The notes under the pieces were generated by a model. It was not told the origin of the DNA. It did no database searches and saw only the letters and a program-made list of their open reading frames with translations. Both the position numbers and the translations under genes were made by a program. DNA of 64,000 bases. Origin: Dinghuibacter silviterrae (GTDB taxonomy: Bacteria; Bacteroidota; Bacteroidia; Chitinophagales; Chitinophagaceae). The stretch is from contig NZ_SODV01000002.1 of assembly GCF_004366355.1 (NCBI RefSeq), positions 1,218,768 to 1,282,767 of the forward strand, given 5' to 3'. Shown piece by piece: positions 10,294 through 19,001 of the stretch (position 1 is the first letter of the stretch; every line of letters begins with the position of its first letter).

Positions 10294-11639
10294 TGAGGAA
10301 AAATATAGGGTTGTTGTTCCTGGCGGTGGGGCATCTTTGCCAGGCGCAGAATGGGAAGGAAAAAGTATTGACGGATTATCTCCGCCCGGCCGTTTTCTCC
10401 CTGACGATGGTGATGGTGCACGATGTTGTCAATCCACCGGCTGCCTGCAGGTACTATACCTACGCCATGCTGGGTGCCTACGACCTGGTGTCGGCCCACG
10501 ATACGGCCATCGCCCGTCCGTCCGGGTTTATCCAGGGTTTCCCCAAAGGGGAGCCGGATGCGGGGTACGATTATAAAGTCGCCGCGGCCTTTTCCATCCT
10601 GGAAACCGGACGCCTGATGCTGCCCTCCGGCTACCGGTTGGAAGACGAAGAGCAGAAGTTCGTAGAACTGCTGAAGAAACAAAAATGGCCGCAGGACATC
10701 ATCGACCGGTCGCTGGAAGCCGGCCGTAAGGCCAGCGCCAGGGTCGTTGCCTGGTCCAAGGGCGATCACTACAATCTGTTGAGTGCGAAATTGCGGTACA
10801 CACCGAAGCGGACGGATTCGACGTGGTATCCGACCCCCCCGGCATACATGGAGGCCGTGGAACCCAATTGGCGCATCATCCGGCCGGTGTTTATCGATTC
10901 GGCGGATCAATTTATTCCGCCTCCTCCCGTTTCGTTTAGCAAGGACAGCGCCAGTACGTTCTACCATTTGGCAAGGGCAGTATACGACGTCAGCAAGGAC
11001 ACCGGCGCGTTGTCGCTCCGGGAGCGGACGATCGCCAGCTTCTGGGACTGCAATCCCTTCGCCATAGCGACCTCCGGGCACATGATGATCGGGCTCAAAA
11101 AAATAAGCCCCGGCGGACACTGGATGGAGATCGCCGGTATCGCGTCCAGCGCCGCCGGATTGGATTTCGATCATACCATACAGGTACAAACCCTGGTAGC
11201 GGCCACGATGATGGATGCTTTCATCAGTTGCTGGGATGAGAAATACCGGACCAACCGGATCCGGCCGGAGACATACATCAACCGGTACATCGACGTCCAA
11301 TGGCACCCCCTTTTGCAAACCCCGCCTTTCCCGGAATATACCAGCGGTCACAGCGTCGTTTCCACGGCAGCGGCGGAAGTACTCACCTATCTGTTGGGAC
11401 AGCAACTCGACTACACCGATGACGCGGAGCGGCTTTTCGACATTCAACCCCGCCGTTTTCATTCCTTCCGGGATGCCGCCGCGGAAGCCGCCATATCCCG
11501 GTTTTATGGGGGCATCCACTACCTGGACTCCATTGTCAACGGGCAGGTGGAAGGCAAAGCCCTCGCCGCGTATGTGGTGGCGTTGCTGGCAAAGGCCGGT
11601 GTGCGGCCGCTGCGGATGTCCGGATTAGCCGTAAATTAG
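10290..11639 (+). CDS. Vanadium-dependent haloperoxidase / PAP2-type acid phosphatase family protein
   Basis: 449 residues; ATG 10290 overlaps the upstream stop as ATGA. A signal peptide (MMRKNIGLLFLAVGHLCQAQ) implies export. The metal/phosphate-binding signature is complete in order: K-x6-R-P (KYRTNRIRP), an SGH motif (YTSGHSVV, with Thr where phosphatases usually have Pro) and S-R-x5-H (SRFYGGIHY). The family uses this site either to hold vanadate for halide oxidation by peroxide or to hydrolyse phosphomonoesters, and sequence alone does not separate the two. The SusCD-FG-GAP context suggests it acts on an imported or surface-bound compound. Confidence 0.86.
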   Translation: MMRKNIGLLFLAVGHLCQAQNGKEKVLTDYLRPAVFSLTMVMVHDVVNPPAACRYYTYAMLGAYDLVSAHDTAIARPSGFIQGFPKGEPDAGYDYKVAAAFSILETGRLMLPSGYRLEDEEQKFVELLKKQKWPQDIIDRSLEAGRKASARVVAWSKGDHYNLLSAKLRYTPKRTDSTWYPTPPAYMEAVEPNWRIIRPVFIDSADQFIPPPPVSFSKDSASTFYHLARAVYDVSKDTGALSLRERTIASFWDCNPFAIATSGHMMIGLKKISPGGHWMEIAGIASSAAGLDFDHTIQVQTLVAATMMDAFISCWDEKYRTNRIRPETYINRYIDVQWHPLLQTPPFPEYTSGHSVVSTAAAEVLTYLLGQQLDYTDDAERLFDIQPRRFHSFRDAAAEAAISRFYGGIHYLDSIVNGQVEGKALAAYVVALLAKAGVRPLRMSGLAVN

Positions 11640-11660
11640 GCGGACCAAACACCACTAACC

Positions 11661-13379
11661 ATGAAGATCGCAAAAATGATCGTGGACACCCTGGCAGACG
11701 CGGGGGTGACCCGGTTGCACGGGCTGGTCGGCGACTCCGCCAACGCCATCGCCAACGAGATCAGGGAAAGCAAGCGCCTCCGCTGGCTGCACTACCGTCA
11801 CGAGGAAGCCGCGGCCTTCGCCGCCGGGGCGGAAGCGCAGCTGACCGGCCGGCTGGCGGTGTGCATCGGCAGCTGCGGTCCCGGAAATATGCACCTGATC
11901 AACGGTCTTTATGACGCACACCGCAGCTATGCCCCGGTGCTGGCGATCGCCACCCACATTCCCAGCACGGAAATCGGCACCGGCTATTTCCAGGAAACCG
12001 ATCCCAAGGCCCTCTTTAATGGTTGCAGTCACTATTGCGAGCTGGTGTCCTCTGGCGCACAAATGCCCCGCATTTTGCAAACGGCGATGCAGCATGCAGT
12101 CGGGCGCGGAGGCGTAGCGGTCATCGTTCTCTCGGGTGATGTCGCGCTTGAAGAGGTGGAATTTCCGAAGCTGCGCCATCCGTTGCTCCTGCAACAACCC
12201 GTGATCCGTCCTTCCGACCGGGAATTGTCGGCGCTTGCCGGATTGCTGAACGGACATGACCGGGTCACGCTTTTGTGCGGCGCGGGTTGCCGGGATGCGC
12301 ACGACGAAGTGCTGGCCCTTTGCGGGAAGCTCCAATCTCCGGTGGTCACTGCGTTGAGGGGCAAGCAATATGTAGAATACGATAATCCCTATGACGTAGG
12401 TCTTACAGGCCTGATCGGTTATCGCAGCGGTTATGAGGCAATGGAAAGGTGCGAAGTACTGCTGATGCTGGGAACGGATTTCCCCTATAAGGATTTTTAT
12501 CCGTCCGATGCGGCCATCGTCCAGATCGACTGCCGGGCGGAGAACTTAGGGAGGCGCGCGGCGATCCGGACCGGCCTGGTCGGGGATATACGGGAAACAC
12601 TGAGCGCATTGCTGCCGTTGGTAGAGGATAAAAAGGACACTGCGCACCTGGAGCATTGCACAAAAGAGTACAGCCGGATACGCGGGCAGCTTGATAAAAA
12701 AGCCGATCCCGGGCGGAGCGATACGATCGTCTATCCCGAATACCTCGTGGCCGAGCTGAGCCGCACGGCGGCGGATAACGCCATTTTCACCTGTGACGTA
12801 GGTACACCCACTGTATGGGCGGCACGCTACCTGCAGATGAAGAAAGGCCGGAACCTGTTGGGGTCCTTCAACCATGGAAGTATGGCCGGTGCTATGCCCC
12901 AGGCCATCGGTGCCCAGTTCTGTTATCCGGAAAGACAGGTGATTTCCCTGTCCGGTGACGGAGGGTTTAGCATGCTGATGGGAGACCTGCTCACGATCCG
13001 GCAATACCAGCTCCCGGTAAAGATCGTCGTGTTCAATAATGGCCAGTTGGGTTTTGTCGCGCTGGAGATGAAAGTGCAGGGCTATCCGCCCTTTGGCACA
13101 GACCTGGATAATCCGGATTTCGCGGCCATGGCGGAAGCCATCGGAATCAGAGGGATGTCAGTAAAAACACCGGACCGCGTGACACCGGCCATTGCAGAGG
13201 CGCTTGCCCATCCCGGACCGGTTTTGCTGGACGTATATGTAAACCCTTCGGAATTGAGCATGCCCCCCACCGTTAAGTTGGAGCAGGCAAAAGGATTCAG
13301 TCTCTATATGTACCGGCAGATCCTCGACGGGAATATCGGGGAAGTGGTGGATACTGTAAAAACGAATTTCCTGAAATAA
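11661..13379 (+). CDS. poxB: Pyruvate:quinone oxidoreductase (pyruvate oxidase, acetate-forming)
   Basis: 572 residues, the length of E. coli PoxB, and recognisably alike from end to end. The N-terminal thiamine-diphosphate domain has the catalytic-Glu segment (RHEEAAAFAAGAEAQL) and SCGPGNMHLINGL. The middle FAD domain follows (RGKQYVEYDNPYDVGLTGLIG), then a C-terminal ThDP-binding motif (GDGGFSMLMGDLL ... NN). The end keeps the KLEQAKGFSLYM segment next to the membrane-binding tail of PoxB. It should decarboxylate pyruvate to acetate and CO2 and pass electrons to the quinone pool at the inner membrane. It starts 21 bases after the haloperoxidase-like gene, so co-transcription is possible but not shown. 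Confidence 0.92.
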   Translation: MKIAKMIVDTLADAGVTRLHGLVGDSANAIANEIRESKRLRWLHYRHEEAAAFAAGAEAQLTGRLAVCIGSCGPGNMHLINGLYDAHRSYAPVLAIATHIPSTEIGTGYFQETDPKALFNGCSHYCELVSSGAQMPRILQTAMQHAVGRGGVAVIVLSGDVALEEVEFPKLRHPLLLQQPVIRPSDRELSALAGLLNGHDRVTLLCGAGCRDAHDEVLALCGKLQSPVVTALRGKQYVEYDNPYDVGLTGLIGYRSGYEAMERCEVLLMLGTDFPYKDFYPSDAAIVQIDCRAENLGRRAAIRTGLVGDIRETLSALLPLVEDKKDTAHLEHCTKEYSRIRGQLDKKADPGRSDTIVYPEYLVAELSRTAADNAIFTCDVGTPTVWAARYLQMKKGRNLLGSFNHGSMAGAMPQAIGAQFCYPERQVISLSGDGGFSMLMGDLLTIRQYQLPVKIVVFNNGQLGFVALEMKVQGYPPFGTDLDNPDFAAMAEAIGIRGMSVKTPDRVTPAIAEALAHPGPVLLDVYVNPSELSMPPTVKLEQAKGFSLYMYRQILDGNIGEVVDTVKTNFLK

Positions 13380-13452
13380 GAGGTGTATTTTAATCCGTTT
13401 TTAATCCCGCCCCCGTCTGTGGTTGCCGATGTCTTCTTAATTTCAGGGGGAT

Positions 13453-14046
13453 ATGACAACCAACCAACCCACGAGGCTCGACGTCGAGGCGGCCAGGGGC
13501 GAAATCTTCCACATGATCCTGTTCGCCATGGCCTGGGTGATGATCGGGGAATACGCCCTGGATTTTAAGGACTATGCGGCCGCCGCCGTGCTGGTCATCG
13601 TCGCCGTGGTGATCCTGGCCCTGCACTCGATCCGGTTGTATACCCTTGAAGACAGGCTCCCGGATGCCGAAGTGGGGGTGGACCCCTTGGAGCGAAAGCA
13701 GAAAAGACGCACCCGTCTTTATGCCCTTCTGCTCATCGCGGAGGGCATAGCGATTATGATTACCTGGATGGTCGTTGTCCATTTGGGGCGCCGTGATTGG
13801 CTGGTACCGGGGTTTGCACTGGTGGCCGGGTTGCACTTCTTTCCGCTCGCGCGGGTCATCCGGTTGAACAGTTACTATTTATTGGGTGCCTGGATCTGTG
13901 TGCTGGCCGTGGCCGTGTACGTGCTCGAAGTCACAGGCTACCTACCCGATGAGGGCGGCAGTGCATTGATCGCCTACGGCTGTGCGGCCGGCGCTATTGT
14001 AGACGGGGCGTGGATCGTAGCGAGGAGTATGCAGAAAATCCATTAG
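13453..14046 (+). CDS. Unknown integral membrane protein
   Basis: 197 residues with six likely membrane helices: about 18-35, 40-60, 92-112, 117-132, 140-160 and 168-185. A charged loop (DPLERKQKRRTR) lies between helices 2 and 3. ATG 13453 is preceded by AGGGGG, one of the few purine-rich runs before a start in this window. Not matched to a named family; no catalytic motif. It stands alone between poxB and a small secreted protein. Confidence 0.75.
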   Translation: MTTNQPTRLDVEAARGEIFHMILFAMAWVMIGEYALDFKDYAAAAVLVIVAVVILALHSIRLYTLEDRLPDAEVGVDPLERKQKRRTRLYALLLIAEGIAIMITWMVVVHLGRRDWLVPGFALVAGLHFFPLARVIRLNSYYLLGAWICVLAVAVYVLEVTGYLPDEGGSALIAYGCAAGAIVDGAWIVARSMQKIH

Positions 14047-14089
14047 TGGCATGGATGTTGCTAAAGCGAGGGTGTAAACACTCACTACT

Positions 14090-14566
14090 ATGAAGGGAAT
14101 TTTTGTCGCCGCCTTGCTTACAGGGGGCTTCTTCACCGCACACGCCCAGGTGCAGTTTTCGGTCAATATCGGTCTTCAGCCCTCCTGGGGGCCCGTGGGG
14201 TATAGCCACGTGGAATATTATTACATGCCGGACATCGATGCCTACTATTGCGTCCCAAGACACCAGTATGTGTACATGGATGGGGGACAATGGGTATTTG
14301 CGCCCGCTTTGCCCCGCCGTTTTGGTGGCTATGACGTATACAGGGGATACAAGGTAGTCATCAACGATCCCGAACCTTACCGGCACTGTGACGAATACCG
14401 CGAGCGGTACCGGCGTTACCGGGGTTGTTACGGCCAGCAGGTCGTCATCCGCGACCATCATCATGAAGAAGGACGAGAGGATGAATACGATCACCATTGG
14501 GAAGGAGACGATCACCCGCATGGACACGCCTGGGGTCATTATAAGCACGACCGCGGTGACGACTAA
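14090..14566 (+). CDS. Small secreted His/Tyr/Arg-rich protein of unknown function
   Basis: 158 residues with a clear signal peptide (MKGIFVAALLTGGFFTAHAQ). The mature part is rich in Tyr, Gly and Pro (YSHVEYYYMPDIDAYYC). The last 40 residues are dominated by His, Asp, Glu and Arg (RDHHHEEGREDEYDHH, HPHGHAWGHYKHD), which suggests divalent-metal binding in the periplasm; this is inference from composition. A strong terminator follows directly. No family recognised. Confidence 0.72.
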   Translation: MKGIFVAALLTGGFFTAHAQVQFSVNIGLQPSWGPVGYSHVEYYYMPDIDAYYCVPRHQYVYMDGGQWVFAPALPRRFGGYDVYRGYKVVINDPEPYRHCDEYRERYRRYRGCYGQQVVIRDHHHEEGREDEYDHHWEGDDHPHGHAWGHYKHDRGDD

Positions 14567-14575
14567 GCATAATAG

Positions 14576-14604
14576 AAACCCTGGGGAGCCCCCGGGGTTT
14601 TTTT
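14576..14604. terminator. Intrinsic terminator between convergent genes
   Basis: An 11-bp stem (14576-14586 with 14590-14600, one G.U pair) closes a 3-base loop. It is followed on the plus strand by seven Ts (14598-14604) and flanked by an A-rich start, so it can work in both directions. It separates the secreted protein gene (stop 14566) from the leftward Usp gene, whose stop codon is 14603-14605. Confidence 0.85.
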
Positions 14605-15394
14605 ATGCCTCGTGCAGGCTCAATATGGGGACAGGACTGTGCCTGGCCAGTTTCCGCGACTGGCTGCTGTGGAATTCGATAAAACGGTGTTTTTTGGGAA
14701 AAACGATAACCAGGTCGGCGGGGTGATTGCCTAAGTATTCGAAAAGCCCTTCTTCCACGCGGGTGTGATGGACGAGGTGCAGTTCCGGGTGGAGTGCTTG
14801 CAGTGCCTTGTTCAGTTCCACGGGCGCGGTCCCGCCGTTCTCTATGGTAACGATATGGATATGGGCGTCAAAACGCTTTTGCCATTCTTTCAGCAGCGGC
14901 AGGGAGTGGGGGAGGCCGGAGGTTAGGTCGCCGGTATCGCACGCCAGCACGATGTCCTGGAAACGGTGGAAGGGCACCTGCTCGGGCACCACGAGGACGG
15001 GAAACGGCAAGTGTAATAAGGAGCCCACCGGGCTGCCGCCGATGGCCTTTTCGAACGAGGGGCCCGATGCCCCGAGGATAACGGCATAAGGACATAACCG
15101 GTTGCAGAGCGTTTCGACCTGTCCGTATACGGTACCGGTCTCGACGTGTGTATGGATCGGAATTTTGTTATGGGTGCGCCGGATAAGATCGATTTGTATG
15201 GCCTTGATAAAGGTGTTGGCGGAGTCCACCATCATATCGTAGGCATACTGCGTCATTTCCGGTGTGGTAAAGGGCGGGGTGACCACGTGGATCAGGTGGA
15301 TTTCCCCGTCGGTCAACAGGGCGAGTTCTGCCGCGTAATGGGCGGCACAGGCGGCACAGCCGGAAAAGTTGACGGGGACGACGATGGGCTTCAT
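14603..15394 (-). CDS. Universal stress protein, tandem-domain UspA family
   Basis: 263 residues. The N-terminal half has the UspA start (MKPIVVPVNFS) and the usual alpha/beta alternation (EIHLIHVV); the second half repeats the fold (FQDIVLACDTGDLTSGL, HIHIVTIENGG), so this is a two-domain protein. The ATP-binding G-x2-G-x9-G(S/T) motif is degenerate (VILGASGPSFEKAIGGSPVGS). Cytoplasmic stress/energy-limitation role is inferred from the family. It is the first of three Usp genes around the cbb3 oxidase operon. An Fnr-like box lies 69 bases upstream of its start. Confidence 0.87.
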   Translation of the reverse strand: MKPIVVPVNFSGCAACAAHYAAELALLTDGEIHLIHVVTPPFTTPEMTQYAYDMMVDSANTFIKAIQIDLIRRTHNKIPIHTHVETGTVYGQVETLCNRLCPYAVILGASGPSFEKAIGGSPVGSLLHLPFPVLVVPEQVPFHRFQDIVLACDTGDLTSGLPHSLPLLKEWQKRFDAHIHIVTIENGGTAPVELNKALQALHPELHLVHHTRVEEGLFEYLGNHPADLVIVFPKKHRFIEFHSSQSRKLARHSPVPILSLHEA

Positions 15395-15409
15395 AACATG
15401 TTGTTTTTA

Positions 15410-15474
15410 CGAAGCTACCAGGCTTCGCCCGTGCTGCTTATGACAGCAGTGGGCGGGCGGGATGACAATCGTCA
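15410..15474 (-). promoter_or_regulatory. Fnr-like box and candidate promoter of the Usp gene
   Basis: Perfect dyad TGAC-AATC-GTCA at 15463-15474, overlapping the stop codon of the response regulator gene. On the minus strand a -7-like element TAGCTTCG (15417-15410, one mismatch to TAnnTTTG) lies 51.5 bases from the box centre. That is 22 bases, or two helical turns, further than in the hemN promoter, so the box would sit near -63. A short dyad (15410-15415 with 15422-15427) overlaps the -7 element. Confidence 0.55.
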
Positions 15475-16524
15475 GTACAACAGGTTTTCGAGCTTTGATA
15501 CATCCGTGATCCGGATCTTCCCATCCGTGATGTCGATGAGTTTTTCCGACTTGAAGTCGCTCAGGGTACGGATAAGGGACTCCGTGGCCGTACCGACGTA
15601 TTGGGCGATGTCTTCCCGCGACATGGAGAGGGACTTGCCGGGTTCTCCCGCGAATTTGTGGTGTATATCCAGGAGGCCCCGGGCAATGCGTTTGCGCAAG
15701 GATCCGTAGGCAAGGCTGAGCAACCTTTCTTCCTTCTCCCGGACGTTCCGGGCGATGAGTTGGATGAACCGGGCCGACACCTGCATGTCGCGGTAAATGG
15801 CCTCCAGGAATTCTTCCCGGGGGAAAAGGGCCAGTTCGGCGTCTTCGAGGACAATGGCGTTGTCCTCATAGGATTTGTTCTCCAGGAGCGGCAGGTAACC
15901 GATGTAGTCGCCGGGAACGTATAGATTGGTGATGTATTCCTTCCCGTCTTCATTGATGCGGAAAGCCTTTACTTTCCCGCTTTTCAGGAGGTAGAGGTAT
16001 TTGGGGCGCTTCCCTTCCTGGTACAGCGACATCTTCCTGGAGAGCTCCAGGGTTTCAGAGGTGGAGGCGTCCAGGTGGATGACACCGGAGGCGCTGAGGT
16101 CGGCGATCATCTCGCTGCCGCCTTTTTCGTCCCCGGCATATTTGCCGTGCAGGATGTCGTACTTTTTAAGGCGGATGTCGATGGCGTTGAGGAGCTCGAT
16201 GTCGTCGAACGGTTTGGTGATATAATCATCGGCGCCCATTTCCATGCCCTTCCGGAAGTCCGCACGCTCGGTTTTTGCCGTCAGGAAAATAAAGGGAATA
16301 TCCCGGGTGGCTTCGTTTTTGCGAAGCAGGTGCAGGACGCCATAGCCGTCGAGCTCGGGCATCATGATATCGCAGATGACCAGTTCCGGCGGCTGTTGCA
16401 GGGCCAGCTCCACCCCTTTTTTGCCATTGGGCGCCGTGACGACGTGATATCCTCCCAGCATCAGGATTTCTGCCGTGTTTTCCCGGATGTCGTCGTGGTC
16501 ATCGATAACGAGCAGCCGCCTCAT
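15472..16524 (-). CDS. Response regulator with Crp/Fnr-type sensor and DNA-binding domains
   Basis: 350 residues from ATG 16524. A CheY-like receiver (about 3-120) has the acidic pair in VIDDHDD, the phosphoacceptor in ICDIMMPELDG and the Lys in YITKPFDD. It is followed by a cyclic-nucleotide-binding-type beta-roll (about 150-265) and a Crp-type helix-turn-helix (about 270-340). The recognition helix reads GTATESLIRTLSDF: the Glu and Arg spaced E-x3-R are those that read TGA half-sites in CRP and FNR. No Cys cluster for an Fe-S centre is seen, so oxygen sensing is unlikely to be direct and would come from the kinase. Encoded 34 bases after the PAS kinase gene. Confidence 0.92.
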   Translation of the reverse strand: MRRLLVIDDHDDIRENTAEILMLGGYHVVTAPNGKKGVELALQQPPELVICDIMMPELDGYGVLHLLRKNEATRDIPFIFLTAKTERADFRKGMEMGADDYITKPFDDIELLNAIDIRLKKYDILHGKYAGDEKGGSEMIADLSASGVIHLDASTSETLELSRKMSLYQEGKRPKYLYLLKSGKVKAFRINEDGKEYITNLYVPGDYIGYLPLLENKSYEDNAIVLEDAELALFPREEFLEAIYRDMQVSARFIQLIARNVREKEERLLSLAYGSLRKRIARGLLDIHHKFAGEPGKSLSMSREDIAQYVGTATESLIRTLSDFKSEKLIDITDGKIRITDVSKLENLLY

Positions 16525-16558
16525 GTTATGTTGCTGATTTTGCGTCAAACTACAGAAT

Positions 16559-17680
16559 TTATATAGGTTTACCAAGGGGCAACTGGACCAGGACCGACGT
16601 CCCCTTACCCAGCGTGCTTTCGATCCGGATGCTGCCGCCCAGGAGGTCGGCATATCTCCGTACGATGTGCAGGCCAAGACCTGTTCCTGCAATGTTCAGT
16701 GCGTTGGCCCCACGGAAAAAGCTGCTGAAGAGGTGTTGCTGGTCGGCTTCGGATATACCGATACCGGTGTCGCGCACGGCGATACAAAGCTGCCCCGCTC
16801 CTTTGTCTTCCGCGTCCAGGTAAATGGATGAATTTTCGGGGCTGAACTTCACCGCGTTGCTCAAAAGGTTGATCAGGATGTTTTTCAAAAGACGCTTGTC
16901 CGTGAAGAGCTGCAGGTCACCGTTGCAGCGGCAATGGATCGTCTGACCCGGTTTGGCGAACGACTGCATTTCCTCGGTGACCTCTTCGAGGAAGTCCCGG
17001 AGCAGGAATCCGGCTGACTCCGGTTTGACCTTGCCTTCCTCCAGACGGCCCAGGGACAAAAAATCCTCCAATAGGTTGTTGAGGTGTTTGACGGCGTCCG
17101 TTTGTTTTTTAATATGCCTGTCCCTTTTATCCTGGTCTTCGGTTTTCGTATACCGCGAGAGGAGGTTGGCCGAAGAAAGAATGGTACTCAAAGGGGTCCT
17201 GAATTCGTGGGAAGCCATCGAGACAAACCTCGATTTGATCTCGTTGATTTCTTTCTCCTTGTCCAGGGCGACCTTCAACTCGGCCTGCGACTTTTCCAGC
17301 TCCTGCAGCGCTTTACGGGAGGTGATGTCGACGATAAAGGCAATGACATACAGCGCCCCTTTTTCCTTGTAATAACTAAGACTAACCTCCACAGGGAATT
17401 CCGTATCGTCTTTTTTCATGGCGTAAAGATCACGCCCGCTGCCCATGACCCGGTTGCCGGGATGGTGGTAGAAGTGTTGACGATCCGTGGCGTGCCTGGG
17501 ATGGAACCGGTGGGGGATAAGCACGTCGATGGATTGCCCGGGCAGTTCTTCGGGCTCATACCCGAACATTTTGATGGCAGCCGGGTTGAGCAGTACGATC
17601 CGCCCTTGCTCATCCGTCAGGATGATCCCCTCGGTCGCGTGCTCGAAAACGGCTTTGAACTGTTGCTGATCGGTTTCCAC
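16559..17680 (-). CDS. Soluble PAS-domain sensor histidine kinase
   Basis: About 373 residues. PAS domain (about 8-125, FEHATEGIILTDEQGRIVLL), short coiled linker (ELEKSQAELKVALDKEKEI), HisKA with the phosphorylated His in SMASHEFRTPLSTILSS, and HATPase with N, G1 (DTGIGIS) and G2 (GTGLGLHIV) boxes. No membrane segment. No ATG exists near the N-terminus; GTG 17680 was chosen because it precedes the PAS domain and leaves 41 bases after the upstream stop. The start is uncertain. It is closely similar to the membrane kinase at 30353, and it likely phosphorylates the Crp-type regulator that follows. Confidence 0.88.
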   Translation of the reverse strand: METDQQQFKAVFEHATEGIILTDEQGRIVLLNPAAIKMFGYEPEELPGQSIDVLIPHRFHPRHATDRQHFYHHPGNRVMGSGRDLYAMKKDDTEFPVEVSLSYYKEKGALYVIAFIVDITSRKALQELEKSQAELKVALDKEKEINEIKSRFVSMASHEFRTPLSTILSSANLLSRYTKTEDQDKRDRHIKKQTDAVKHLNNLLEDFLSLGRLEEGKVKPESAGFLLRDFLEEVTEEMQSFAKPGQTIHCRCNGDLQLFTDKRLLKNILINLLSNAVKFSPENSSIYLDAEDKGAGQLCIAVRDTGIGISEADQQHLFSSFFRGANALNIAGTGLGLHIVRRYADLLGGSIRIESTLGKGTSVLVQLPLGKPI

Positions 17681-17721
17681 GGTACCGTTTTTGTGTACCG
17701 TGCAAATATAATCGATTGACG

Positions 17722-18771
17722 TTAGTAATAACGAACGAGCGCAACACCCCCAAAGTCCTTCAACTGCCCGTCTTCTACCCATTCCACCCTTCCCCCGCAG
17801 GCCAGGACCTTTTCGATGATGTCGTCGATGGGATCGGCTATGTAAAAAGGACCATGGAGACGAGCGACCTGACCCTGACCCTGACCGGCGCCGGTATAAT
17901 TTTTTTCAACGATCAACAGGCGGCCGTTGCGGGCGCCTATGTTCTTCCGGATAGCCTCGATGCCGGTGGTCAGTTTGCCCATTTCCAAGGCCAGTTCCAG
18001 GTGTTTCATGGCCATTTGCTGACGGACCGTTTGCCAGTTGTCCAGGTAGGGTTGAAGGAGACCGGCCAGTTCGGTTGCTGTTAACCCGATACCGTTTTTA
18101 TGGATGCAGGCGGCGATCTGCCTGTTGTTGCGGGTGAGCGCAGCAAAGTGCCCCACCACTTTATCCGTACCGATGACAAAAACGGGTAACGGCCATGCGT
18201 CCAGCATCATGGAAAGCCCCTGGTCCATCTGCCGGAGGAATTTGTCGAGCAGTTGGTCCTTGGGGACAGGGGGACACTCATTGTCCAGGGCTTCGTGTGG
18301 TAAGGAATGGCAAATATTGTCCTTGATCAGTGTCCACCGGGTGCCGTCGCAATGAAACATTTTGGAAAGCCGCCCACTCAGCAACAAGACCAGGTAAGGG
18401 ACTTTCGTATTCCGTGTTTCCGCCAGGTCCCGCATACGGAACCCGCTATCCACGAGAACCCTGGTGTCTGTGTCCATGTCCAGGTATAAGGCCTTGCCAA
18501 AGTCGGCGGAGGCAAACAGCGCCAGGCTTTTCCTATGGGTGGCGTAGTTGAGGTCGCCTGCCAGCCGGCGCAGTTGCTGGAGGACGGGTAACGCCGTTTG
18601 ACCGGAGTGGGTGGCCAGGACCTGCTTTTCGGCCTGTGCAAGGGCTGCCTTGACGGAGGCTTCCAAGAGGCTTTTGGGGGTCATGGCCGGTTCGAACGGA
18701 AGGACGACAACAACAGAGGGGGCACGTTCCGGGATGCCCAGGCAAGGTGCCGGTTGACTGAGGGTCTTCAT
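17722..18771 (-). CDS. Bacterial archaeo-eukaryotic release-factor-like (baeRF, family 3-type) protein
   Basis: 349 residues. The overall pattern (baeRF-type N-terminal beta-alpha domain, central RNase-H-like segment PLPVFVIGTDKVVGHFAALT, C-terminal L7Ae-like segment GRLLIVEKNY ... CGGRVEWVEDGQL) matches the bacterial eRF1-domain proteins proposed to act on ribosomes under stress. No GGQ peptidyl-hydrolysis motif is visible, so it is not an ordinary release factor. It sits in an operon with two small membrane proteins upstream (11-base gap) and the PAS kinase/Crp-type regulator downstream. The family assignment rests on reading alone. Confidence 0.72.
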   Translation of the reverse strand: MKTLSQPAPCLGIPERAPSVVVVLPFEPAMTPKSLLEASVKAALAQAEKQVLATHSGQTALPVLQQLRRLAGDLNYATHRKSLALFASADFGKALYLDMDTDTRVLVDSGFRMRDLAETRNTKVPYLVLLLSGRLSKMFHCDGTRWTLIKDNICHSLPHEALDNECPPVPKDQLLDKFLRQMDQGLSMMLDAWPLPVFVIGTDKVVGHFAALTRNNRQIAACIHKNGIGLTATELAGLLQPYLDNWQTVRQQMAMKHLELALEMGKLTTGIEAIRKNIGARNGRLLIVEKNYTGAGQGQGQVARLHGPFYIADPIDDIIEKVLACGGRVEWVEDGQLKDFGGVALVRYY

Positions 18772-18782
18772 ATATCATGATA

Positions 18783-19001
18783 TTAATAAGGAAGGTGACG
18801 ATGGGCCGGGGTCCGGAAGAAATCATAGAAGTAAAGCAACCCGAGGGTCCAACCAACGACGCTTATAAATCCGCTGATTCCCAGCGGTTTTCCAATCGGG
18901 TCATTGGGTAAGAAAATGGCGAAGGCGAGCAGCAACAACCCCGCGATGAAATCCCCGCTTAACCCCCGGATGTTTTTGGCCAGCGCCAGCGAGGCGATCA
19001 T
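18783..19001 (-). CDS. Small membrane protein, unknown
   Basis: 72 residues with two hydrophobic helices: about 16-32 (FIAGLLLLAFAIFL) and 42-60 (GFISVVGWTLGLLYFY). Its ATG overlaps the stop of the preceding small membrane protein gene (ATGA), a sign of coupled translation, and the baeRF gene follows after 11 bases. No family recognised. Confidence 0.7.
   Translation of the reverse strand: MIASLALAKNIRGLSGDFIAGLLLLAFAIFLPNDPIGKPLGISGFISVVGWTLGLLYFYDFFRTPAHRHLPY

Noticed and set aside
10278-11519. 413-codon open frame on the minus strand
   Set aside because: It mirrors the haloperoxidase/PAP2 gene, whose three active-site motifs are on the plus strand; the minus product is Arg/Gly/Val-rich with no domain.
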